Of a stretch of 9,710 nt of DNA, positions 1 through 6,098 are shown piece after piece. Source of the DNA: an uncultured Dehalococcoidia bacterium (lineage in GTDB: Bacteria; Chloroflexota; Dehalococcoidia; Lucifugimonadales; GCA-2712585). The notes beneath the pieces are model-generated. The model was given only the letters and a program-made list of their open reading frames with translations, searched no databases and was not told where the DNA came from. The translations under genes were made by a program, and so were the position numbers. The first letter of the stretch is position 1, and each line of letters opens with the position of its first letter. The DNA is taken from assembly GCA_913052045.1 (NCBI GenBank), contig CAJXDJ010000018.1, forward strand, positions 1 to 9,710, read 5' to 3'.

Positions 1-939
1 TTGTGGATAATCTCCTGCCATCCGTTCTGATCCAAAACTCACTGTGGTTACCTTGATGGCTTTTATGTCACGAATAGCAAATTGTTCTGTATTCATCAAT
101 TGTTCCACAGCACCAAGAGTGGGGTGATTAAAAAGACAACAAGGATAGTATTTGAAATAATTCTGTTCAATTCTCATCGGTCCGGAACCCAGCCCGTCAA
201 CTGACCTAGCGGGGTCAAAGGATTGGGCCAATATTGTCCCATATACATCCCGAGGCCCATCTTGTAGGGAAGTAAATCCGCACTGTAGTAGGTGAACTGC
301 CAGAATGCCTTGCATCCCAGATCGGCCCGGGTAAACATTTCTAATGGTTGCGCCCTCAAAACAAGGTGTCCAGGTATTAGCTGGTGACATGGAAGCCGCC
401 AAATTGATGAGATTCTTTGTACGATCGTGGTCAAAGCCGAGCATCTTTCCCACAGCAATTGATGTCCCAATAGTTCCCCAAGTCCCGTGAGAATGAACGT
501 TAGGTCGTAGGATCATGGAACCAGCTATACGGGACAAAATTTCGTATCCAACCGATAAAGCCTCTACGAATTTTTCTCCATTGATGTGATTATCTTCTGC
601 GAATGCCATAGCACCGGGGAGAACATGTATTGCGGGATGGCCTCCTCCTAAACGAGTCCCTTCATCCAATTCCAGAGATACTCCCGCAGTTGCATTTACC
701 AGGGCTGCAAACATGGGTTGGCTTTTATGTTTGTGCCCGACAATAACCGATGTCCCATTCGTTGATAAACCAGATACGAAGTTCGCTAAGTTAGTGTTTT
801 GAGGCAACCTACTACCAGCGGCCATAGCAGCTATTGTATCTTTTATAACATTCTTAACAGCGGTCCTTACACTGAGTGATAAATCATCATATCTCAGTTC
901 TACCGAGAACTTAGCTAGCTCGTTTATGTAGTCTTTCAT
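1..939 (-). CDS. MmgE/PrpD family protein (2-methylcitrate dehydratase-like), 3' end cut by window edge
   Basis: An uninterrupted frame runs from the ATG at 939 to the left edge and gives the first 313 residues; full family members are about 450. Family-like stretches are the N-terminal DTIAAMAAG segment, LDEGTRLGGGHPAIHVLPGA around residues 93-112, the SHGTWGT segment near residue 150 and YYPCCLFNHP near residue 265. The family includes 2-methylcitrate dehydratase (PrpD), cis-aconitate decarboxylase and many uncharacterised, probably cytoplasmic, hydro-lyase-like enzymes, so the substrate cannot be named. A GGAG lies 8 nt before the ATG. The gene starts 55 bp after the amidohydrolase remnant on the same strand, so they are probably cotranscribed. 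No prp partners (prpB, prpC) are in view, which makes the methylcitrate cycle less likely. Family assignment is firm, function is open. Confidence 0.9.
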   Translation of the reverse strand, partial: MKDYINELAKFSVELRYDDLSLSVRTAVKNVIKDTIAAMAAGSRLPQNTNLANFVSGLSTNGTSVIVGHKHKSQPMFAALVNATAGVSLELDEGTRLGGGHPAIHVLPGAMAFAEDNHINGEKFVEALSVGYEILSRIAGSMILRPNVHSHGTWGTIGTSIAVGKMLGFDHDRTKNLINLAASMSPANTWTPCFEGATIRNVYPGRSGMQGILAVHLLQCGFTSLQDGPRDVYGTILAQSFDPARSVDGLGSGPMRIEQNYFKYYPCCLFNHPTLGAVEQLMNTEQFAIRDIKAIKVTTVSFGSERMAGDYPQ

Positions 940-994
940 TACAAAATCTCCATCAAAGAAAATCTACCTAACCCAAATTTGCATTTCTAATTCT

Positions 995-1525
995 CTATTT
1001 AATTGGTCCACCCACTGGCATTGATGGAGACTCACAAGATATCCAACGGCCATAACCAGGTTTTTGTTCCAACTTACCTTGATTCAGTACTATTTTCCCG
1101 CGTATAAGGGTCATCCAGGGAGATCCCTTTATATTCCAGCCCTCAAACAAACTAAACCCAGAATTACCATGATGATTCATCGCCGTTACAACCGAGTCGC
1201 CATTAGGATCTATGACCAGCAGATCCGCATCAGATTCCACGTCATATGTACCAAAGGGCAACAAAGTTGTTATACCAGAATATGCTGCAGCTTTGGAACC
1301 AAGCCCAATGCTGTCGCATTTATCTAAATGGACATGACAATCAATCAAGCCTGGAAGTACAAACTTCCCCTTTACATCTATATAACGGTCAGCAACCGGC
1401 AATAATTCTTCCGGCCCTATTGCTACAATCTTTTCTCCACGAATCGCTATCGACACATTATTAACATGATTAGGAAAAACTACCTGCCCTCCACACACTA
1501 TGGTATCAACTCTATCTTCTGTCAT
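995..1525 (-). CDS. Internally deleted hydantoinase/dihydroorotase-type amidohydrolase (probably non-functional)
   Basis: The frame encodes 176 residues with an ATG preceded by GGAGGT. Residues 1-95 look like a normal amidohydrolase N-terminus: a small beta domain, FVLPGLIDCHVHLD with the first metal pair HxH at 64/66, then SGITTLLPFGTYD. Residues 96-163 look like the family's extreme C-terminus: ESDADLLVIDP, FEGWNIKGSPWMTLIRGKIV and KPGYGRW. Hydantoinases, allantoinases and dihydroorotases are about 430-480 residues, so roughly 270-300 residues are missing at about position 1241. The missing part carries the carboxylated lysine, the other two metal histidines and the catalytic aspartate. The reading frame is kept across the join. 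Hydrolysis of a cyclic amide is therefore not expected from this product. It may be a decaying gene, a deletion variant or an assembly join. It lies 55 bp upstream of the MmgE/PrpD gene on the same strand. Confidence 0.8.
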   Translation of the reverse strand: MTEDRVDTIVCGGQVVFPNHVNNVSIAIRGEKIVAIGPEELLPVADRYIDVKGKFVLPGLIDCHVHLDKCDSIGLGSKAAAYSGITTLLPFGTYDVESDADLLVIDPNGDSVVTAMNHHGNSGFSLFEGWNIKGSPWMTLIRGKIVLNQGKLEQKPGYGRWISCESPSMPVGGPIK

Positions 1526-1639
1526 TAACTACCTCCAATTACTAAAATCCCTTTCCAAAATACAAACTTTCCCCCAAAATCTAAGGGATATGAAAATCTT
1601 GATCTATCTCCTAAATTACAGGCCTCCTATAACAACGGG

Positions 1640-1645
1640 TATACT
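1640..1645 (+). promoter_or_regulatory. -10-like box just before the MFS start (leaderless promoter candidate)
   Basis: TATACT (5 of 6 matches to TATAAT) ends five bases before the ATG at 1651, which would place transcription initiation at about the start codon itself. The best -35-like element, ATTACA at 1615-1620, is weak and 19 bp away. No Shine-Dalgarno lies between this box and the ATG. The position fits a leaderless mRNA; this is inference from sequence only. Confidence 0.45.
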
Positions 1646-1650
1646 ACCTT

Positions 1651-2937
1651 ATGGATTCTATTACAAAAACACTTAGCAAAATAGAATACCTTCACATAAG
1701 CATATTGGGTTTTGGTTTGGCTGCGCTATCCACTAGCCTCGCACAGATAATACTACCAATAAGAATACTGGACATTTCCCCAGACCACTTAAAAAACACG
1801 TATCTAGGAATCTTAATGTTCTCCGGAATGTCTGTAGCCATGTTAACCCAGCCAGTAGTAGGTTACTTAAGTGATCGAACAAGTTTAGGACTAGGGAGAA
1901 GAAAACCCTATATCCTAGGTGGAGCAATCTTATCGACCAGCCTAACTCTTTCTCTCGGCGTCGCATCAAGCTACATTCTCATAGTAATTGTTTATATATT
2001 TATTCAAGTTGGTATTAACGTAGCTCAAAATCCATACGACGCAATGGTTAAGGATCAGGTACCCCATAATCAACGCGGACGAGTCTCAGCCACGCGAGCA
2101 ATCAGTGGTGGTGCTGGAGCCATAACACTCGTGCTTCTAACCGGTTTATTGATGGATAATCACCTAAATGGACTACAAGACAAATGGTTATGGATTAGTT
2201 TGATCATACCTAGTTTCACGTTGTGTTTCACTATGGTATGGATTCTAACGAAGGTAGACGACGGCTTATTAAAACAGCAACCAGAACCTCAGAATCAAGG
2301 TAACCGAGAGGAAGCGAATATGCCGCATCCTCATTTTTACGTATTCCTTGGTGCAGGTTTTTTCTTCACGCTTGCCGCAGGCATCCTGCAAACATATACA
2401 CTTTTTTTTCTTACGGATGTCGTAAAACTTGACAATCCAGCATCATCTATAGGAATCCTCGCGGCGGTAGTAGGAGCAACCATATTGATAACTCTTTACC
2501 CCGCCGGCCTACTTTCCGATCGTTTAGGAAGAAGACAATTATTGATAGTATCTGGAATCACGGGATCGATCTGTAGTTTACTCCTATGCTTCTCTCAAAA
2601 TCTTACTCACGTATTGTTAATCGGCATCCTCATGGGGATTTCAATCGGAGTTTTTATGAGTGCTGGTAGGGCCCTAATTACAGATCTGGCAAGCAGGAGC
2701 CGAACAGCAACACATCTCGGGATAGCAAACCTAGTTTTGGTTGGCGGTTTAGCTATATCTAAGCTCGGAGGAATAGCCATAGACAGTTTAAACAATATAC
2801 AGGTTGATCTGGGATATTACGTCCTATTAGGAATATCTTCTGCCTCGTTTGCAATCGGCACCGTCTTAGTCTCAATCCTTAATAAAAAAGTTGATACAAA
2901 TTCTAAGGAAATAAGCCACTCCTCAATAGGCATATAA
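1651..2937 (+). CDS. MFS transporter, sugar:cation symporter (GPH/SLC45)-like
   Basis: This 428-residue protein has about twelve hydrophobic segments in two halves joined by a hydrophilic loop at residues 201-227, the usual MFS layout and length. The loop between helices 2 and 3 carries the MFS motif A variant GYLSDRTSLGLGRRKPYILG (residues 71-90), which resembles the glycoside-pentoside-hexuronide and sucrose-type symporters. The C-terminal half repeats it as LLSDRLGRRQLLI (287-299). NPYDAMVKDQVP (127-138) with the following QRGR also fits those families. It should sit in the inner membrane; the substrate is not predictable. The ATG has no Shine-Dalgarno, and an in-frame TAA 21 bp upstream with no start codon between rules out an upstream start, so a leaderless message is likely. 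It diverges from the amidohydrolase with 125 bp between them. Confidence 0.88.
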   Translation: MDSITKTLSKIEYLHISILGFGLAALSTSLAQIILPIRILDISPDHLKNTYLGILMFSGMSVAMLTQPVVGYLSDRTSLGLGRRKPYILGGAILSTSLTLSLGVASSYILIVIVYIFIQVGINVAQNPYDAMVKDQVPHNQRGRVSATRAISGGAGAITLVLLTGLLMDNHLNGLQDKWLWISLIIPSFTLCFTMVWILTKVDDGLLKQQPEPQNQGNREEANMPHPHFYVFLGAGFFFTLAAGILQTYTLFFLTDVVKLDNPASSIGILAAVVGATILITLYPAGLLSDRLGRRQLLIVSGITGSICSLLLCFSQNLTHVLLIGILMGISIGVFMSAGRALITDLASRSRTATHLGIANLVLVGGLAISKLGGIAIDSLNNIQVDLGYYVLLGISSASFAIGTVLVSILNKKVDTNSKEISHSSIGI

Positions 2938-3028
2938 AATGAACCGTCTCTTGACTACAATAGGTCTATCTTATTCCCGCACTTCTGAAGGACGGGGAGG
3001 AGTCAGTGCCTAAAATAGGCGTAAGTTT

Positions 3029-3103
3029 TGGCTCCCGAGGTAGGACTCGAACCTACGACCAATCGGTTAACAGCCGACCGCTCTACCACTGAGCTACTCG
3101 GGA
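3029..3103 (-). tRNA. tRNA-Asn (anticodon GUU), CCA encoded
   Basis: The minus strand folds into a complete cloverleaf. The acceptor stem is TCCCGAG/CTCGGGA, the D arm is GCTC with loop AGTGGTA and GAGC, and the anticodon stem is GTCGG/CCGAT (one G-U pair) around loop CTGTTAA with anticodon GTT. The variable loop is TGGTC, and the T arm is GTAGG/CCTAC with loop TTCGAGT. The discriminator is G and the 3' CCA is encoded. All 75 positions are standard, so it should be a functional elongator tRNA. It is transcribed away from selD. Confidence 0.97.
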
Positions 3104-3121
3104 ACACTTACACGAGGTTAA

Positions 3122-3150
3122 ATTCTAACATTACTAATACACGCTCTCAA
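3122..3150 (-). promoter_or_regulatory. Promoter of the tRNA-Asn gene
   Basis: On the minus strand TTGAGA (3150-3145) and TAGAAT (3127-3122) are separated by exactly 17 bp. Transcription would start near 3115, leaving a 5' leader of about 12 nt before the tRNA. The hexamers match the housekeeping sigma-factor consensus at 4 and 5 of 6 positions. Confidence 0.65.
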
Positions 3151-3153
3151 CCA

Positions 3154-3173
3154 ATATAGAACGGTTTCTATAT
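3154..3173. repeat. 8-bp inverted repeat between divergent promoters (operator candidate)
   Basis: ATATAGAA and TTCTATAT flank the four-base spacer CGGT. The repeat lies between the tRNA-Asn -35 (3145-3150) and the selD -10 (3183-3188), covering the place of the selD -35. It could bind a dimeric regulator or be chance symmetry in AT-rich DNA. Confidence 0.4.
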
Positions 3174-3179
3174 ATACAA

Positions 3180-3188
3180 TGATATAAT
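3180..3188 (+). promoter_or_regulatory. Extended -10 promoter of selD
   Basis: TGATATAAT is a perfect TATAAT with the TGn extension. No good -35 is present at 16-18 bp upstream (AACGGT or GAACGG), which fits an extended -10 promoter that does not need one. Transcription would start near 3195, giving a leader of about 20 nt with AGGAG at 3205-3209. Confidence 0.6.
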
Positions 3189-3214
3189 GATGCAACTAAT
3201 TGTTAGGAGCTACC

Positions 3215-4264
3215 GTGGCACACAAAAAGATACGTCTCACTACCTTAGCTAATTGCGCAGGTTGAGCTTCCAAATTTCGCGCCGAAGACCTGGTCGAGGT
3301 CTTAAAGTACTTACCACAAGAAATAAGTGATCCTAAACTACTCGTTGGGCTGAATACTGGAGATGATGCGGCCATATATGAATTAGATAAGGAATCAGGC
3401 TTAGTATTTACGTTGGATTTTTTTCCACCCGTAGTCGATGATCCCTTTCATTACGGTGCTATTGCTGCAGCTAATTCCCTTAGCGATGTCTATGCTATGG
3501 GAGGCACACCTCTTATGGCCCTCAACATTGTAGGTTTCCCAGGCGACCTTCCCAAATCAATCCTTGGCGACATACTAAGAGGCGGTCATTCCAAGGCATT
3601 GGAAGCCGGCTGCATCGTCGCCGGTGGCCATACAGTTGAAGATAAAGAACCAAAATATGGTATGGCTGTGATAGGTACCGTAAAACCTGGGGATCACATT
3701 TCAAACGCTGGATCTCAACCAGGTGACCGATTAATTTTAACCAAACCCCTAGGGACAGGTATTATAACAACCGCTGGAAAGAATGATGCCGTAAGTCAAA
3801 AGGTGCTAGACAACGCAATTGGCATTATGTCTACTCTAAACGACACAGCTTCAAGATTAATGGTTTCCATAGGTGTCAACGCAGCTACGGATGTCACAGG
3901 GTTCGGATTAATAGGACACTTAAAAAACATGATGATACAAAGCAAGGTATCAGCGAAAATTCAGGCTTCAAAAATTCCAGTAATTGATGGAGTTATAGAT
4001 CTCATTAATAGAGGGTTCGTGCCAGGGGGTACACACAGAAATTTAGCAGACTCAGGATACAATGTAGAATGGAGCAGCAAACTTTCAGTCGGAGAAAAGC
4101 TGCTTCTATCGGATGCCCAAACCTCTGGAGGCTTGTTGATATCGGTTCCCGAACAGAACACTAGGGCTCTCTTGGAAGAACTCCACTCCAATAACGTTAA
4201 GGTGGCAGCTATAATAGGCGAGGTATATGATTCTCCTAACCCTGGAGTTCAAGTAATGCCTTAA
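3215..4264 (+). CDS. selD: Selenide, water dikinase SelD, itself a selenoprotein (Sec17)
   Basis: SelD makes monoselenophosphate from selenide and ATP, the selenium donor for selenocysteine synthesis. The start is GTG at 3215, with AGGAG 5 nt upstream. TGA at 3263-3265 falls at residue 17, in the motif NCAG-U-ASK, exactly where other SelD proteins have catalytic Cys or Sec, with the essential lysine at 20. Read as Sec, the protein is 349 residues, normal for SelD. Further family signatures are NTGDDAAIY (47-55), TLDFFPPVVDDPF (66-78), AANSLSDVYAMGG (85-97), GGHTVEDKEPKYG in the centre and TKPLGTGI. An automatic caller would start at TTG 3413 and lose the active site. The gene has its own promoter and converges with thiS, sharing the TTAA at 4261-4264. 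Its presence implies selA, selB and selC elsewhere. Confidence 0.96.
3263..3303 (+). promoter_or_regulatory. Selenocysteine UGA codon with bacterial SECIS-like hairpin
   Basis: After the UGA at 3263-3265 the coding sequence forms a hairpin. AAGACC (3285-3290) pairs perfectly with GGTCTT (3298-3303) around the seven-base loop TGGTCGA. The loop carries a GU at 3293-3294, about 28 nt after the UGA. Known bacterial SECIS elements have a short stem with a GU-containing apical loop at roughly this distance, which SelB recognises. The match is by eye; binding is inferred. Confidence 0.75.
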
Positions 4265-4464
4265 CCTCCACCCACAGGCTTAACCACCTCCAAAACATCA
4301 CCATCTCCAATGAAAATCGCGTCTAAACAATCCTTATCAACCACTGATCCGTTATAACCAATAGCAACGAATTTGCTTTTTACACCCAGCTTCTCAAGTA
4401 ATTCCAATAAAGTCACTGGAGAATCCAATTCCTTCTGCTTGCCATTTACAATTAGATTAATCAC
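4261..4464 (-). CDS. thiS: Sulfur carrier protein ThiS
   Basis: This 67-residue protein is a ubiquitin-like sulfur carrier with the normal length and the C-terminal Gly-Gly (EVVKPVGGG). That tail is adenylated and converted to a thiocarboxylate that delivers sulfur to ThiG. VNGKQKEL near the N-terminus, TLLELLEKLG (18-27) and VAIGYNGSVV (33-42) are typical. The start codon is GTG at 4464; the only nearby ATG, further upstream, runs into a stop. Ribosome binding is weak (GGA 9 nt upstream), so translation may depend on coupling to thiE, whose stop is 23 bp upstream. It is the last gene of thiG-thiE-thiS. No thiF for activating it is nearby. Its stop overlaps that of selD. Confidence 0.93.
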   Translation of the reverse strand: MINLIVNGKQKELDSPVTLLELLEKLGVKSKFVAIGYNGSVVDKDCLDAIFIGDGDVLEVVKPVGGG

Positions 4465-4487
4465 TTAAATATCCATAACCGCGTAAA

Positions 4488-5132
4488 TTACGATTGCCAT
4501 CGACTATTTACCATAGCTGACATAATATTGAACGCCTCTGCAACACGATCAGTTGAAGCTAAGATAGATCTCATGACAGCAACACCCGAGGCCCCTGATT
4601 CTATAACTGACCGCACGTTAGTTCTGTTGATCCCCCCAATAGCAATATACGGTATTTCTATCCTAGCTTCTAATTTCTTTAAGAAATCTATTCCTTGGAC
4701 TTTCTCCCCCATATGTGTCATAGATGAAAATACCGTACCTGCAATCAGATAATCAGCTCCCGACTGTTCCGCGTCTATGGCTCCATCTAGACTATGAACG
4801 GATTTTCCTATCAAGAAAGATTCTCCAGCAATCCTTCTAGCATCAGGAATTGATATTCCATTCTCCCCCAGATGAACCCCATCGGCTCCTCCCAATAAAG
4901 CTATATCGACCCGTTCGTTAACAACCAATAGGGCGTTGTCTTTCATACAACTTTTAAACTGCTGAACCTGAGATAAAAGATCCTTTCCAGATAGGTCCTT
5001 TTCCCGAATCTGGACCATATTTATCCCTGCACCTATGGCTTCTTCAAGATCTCTAAATAAATTGACAGGATCACAAATATTCCTATTCGTTACTAGGCAC
5101 AATATAGGAGCCAAAGGCAATCTCGAAATCAT
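4488..5132 (-). CDS. thiE: Thiamine-phosphate synthase ThiE
   Basis: ThiE joins hydroxymethylpyrimidine diphosphate and thiazole phosphate into thiamine phosphate, releasing pyrophosphate, in the cytoplasm. The 214-residue length is normal for this TIM barrel. Motifs in order are LVTNR (13-17), MVQIREKDLSG (39-49), LLVVNERVDIALLGGADGVHLG (68-89), IGKSVHS (108-114), ADYLIAGTVFSSMTH (126-140, with the T-x-x-K-type phosphate-binding region), YIAIGGI (162-168) and GASGVAVMRSI (180-190). The ATG overlaps the thiG stop as ATGA, so the two are translationally coupled. thiS follows 23 bp downstream. Confidence 0.95.
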   Translation of the reverse strand: MISRLPLAPILCLVTNRNICDPVNLFRDLEEAIGAGINMVQIREKDLSGKDLLSQVQQFKSCMKDNALLVVNERVDIALLGGADGVHLGENGISIPDARRIAGESFLIGKSVHSLDGAIDAEQSGADYLIAGTVFSSMTHMGEKVQGIDFLKKLEARIEIPYIAIGGINRTNVRSVIESGASGVAVMRSILASTDRVAEAFNIMSAMVNSRWQS

Positions 5133-5905
5133 GATTTAGGGACATTGTCCTGAGGACTACTAGATTGTGCATATGCTTTTTTCTCAATCCGTCCCGCGAT
5201 AAATGCTTGCCGACCAGCTTTAACTCCTAATTTGAATGCCTCACCCATTAGTTCAGGTTGCCTTGCCTGAGCTATAGCTGTATTAACAAGAACCGCCGAT
5301 GCCCCCAATTCCATTACTTGAGAGGCATCAGAGGGTACTCCCAATCCAGCGTCCACTATTACGGGAACTCTTGCCTGCTCAATAATGATTCTCAATTCTT
5401 CCACCGTGTGTATTCCCTGGCCAGAGCCAATAGCGGAACCTAACGGCATGACAGTAGCACACCCCACTTCTTCCAAGTTCTTTGCAAGTACAGGGTCGGC
5501 ATTAATATATGGAAGAACTACAAATCCTTCTTTTACTAATTGTTCAGCAGCTTTCAATGTGAGAGTGGGATCAGGGAAAAGATATTTTGGATCAGGTATC
5601 ACTTCTAATTTTACCCAATTAGTACGACCTACTGATCTTCCTAAACGTGCGACAAACAAAGCCTCATCCACCGTCTTACATCCGGCCGTATTAGGCAGTA
5701 TCTGGTATTTGTTCCAGTCCAAATAATCGAGAATGGTTTTTTCGGCAGGATTATCAAGGTCCAACCTACGAATGGCTATAGTGATCATTTCCGTACCCGA
5801 AACCTTAACCGTATTCACCATATCATCCATACTACGGTATTTCCCTGTTCCTAAAATCAAGCGTGAAGAAAATTTTTTCCCTGCTATCTCCATCAAATCA
5901 TCCAT
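5129..5905 (-). CDS. thiG: Thiazole synthase ThiG
   Basis: ThiG condenses deoxyxylulose 5-phosphate, dehydroglycine and the ThiS thiocarboxylate into the thiazole phosphate part of thiamine. The 258-residue length is typical. Hallmarks are SRLILGTGKY (14-23), PNTAGC (71-76), VKLEVIPDPKYLFPDP (98-113) with K99 as the Schiff-base lysine, PLGSAIGSGQGI (154-165), VDAGLGVPSDA (184-194) and VLVNTAIA (205-212). AGGAG lies 5 nt before the ATG at 5905. The glycine-derived imine must come from ThiO or ThiH, neither of which is in the window. It opens the thiGES operon and sits behind a structured leader. Confidence 0.96.
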   Translation of the reverse strand: MDDLMEIAGKKFSSRLILGTGKYRSMDDMVNTVKVSGTEMITIAIRRLDLDNPAEKTILDYLDWNKYQILPNTAGCKTVDEALFVARLGRSVGRTNWVKLEVIPDPKYLFPDPTLTLKAAEQLVKEGFVVLPYINADPVLAKNLEEVGCATVMPLGSAIGSGQGIHTVEELRIIIEQARVPVIVDAGLGVPSDASQVMELGASAVLVNTAIAQARQPELMGEAFKLGVKAGRQAFIAGRIEKKAYAQSSSPQDNVPKS

Positions 5906-5927
5906 ACAAACTCCTAATAATCCCTAG

Positions 5928-6003
5928 CCTGAGAGTTCTTCCTTAAGTGGGATACCGCTTAGTTTCTGTCCGATAGCCTGGACTTAGGTAACTCATAGTC
6001 AGG
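5928..6003 (-). promoter_or_regulatory. Structured leader upstream of thiG, three-way-junction-like, class unknown
   Basis: On the minus strand the transcript before thiG can pair CCTGA (6003-5999) with TCAGG (5932-5928). It can also pair GAGTT (5994-5990) with AACTC (5937-5933). Together these form a closing stem with a 4-nt bulge. Inside are two hairpins: GTCC/GGAC around an 8-nt loop (5983-5968), and TAAGCGG/CCACTTA around TATC (5961-5944). The closing stem ends 12 nt before the AGGAG of thiG. No TPP riboswitch core was found here. The fold is drawn by eye. Confidence 0.35.
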
Positions 6004-6098
6004 ATTAGCCCTTTTAAAAATGGTCTTGATTACGTTGTTTCAACACCTCTGCAAGAACCTTTAGCTTAAGACTTCATTTTGGGGGAGTCAACGAATTC

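Noticed and set aside
174..470. A 98-codon minus-strand frame inside the MmgE/PrpD region.
   Set aside because: It lies in another frame of a clear MmgE/PrpD coding sequence and has no family features.
3008..3020. GCCTA-AAA-TAGGC hairpin after tRNA-Asn and the MFS gene as terminator.
   Set aside because: Only five pairs and no adjacent T-run on either strand.
5925..5945. Minus-strand AACTCTCAGGC resembles the 3' core of glycine riboswitches.
   Set aside because: The rest of the aptamer (5' GGAGAG strand and the GCCGAAGG core) is missing, so an 11-base match is not enough.
5943..5962. Plus-strand AGTGGGATACCGC is similar to a T-box sequence.
   Set aside because: It is on the strand without a downstream gene for 1.3 kb, has several mismatches, and the place of stem I would be inside thiG.
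5906..6098. TPP riboswitch expected before thiG.
   Set aside because: Neither CTGAGA nor the ACCTGAT...GCGTAGGGA-type 3' core is found in the right order on the minus strand.
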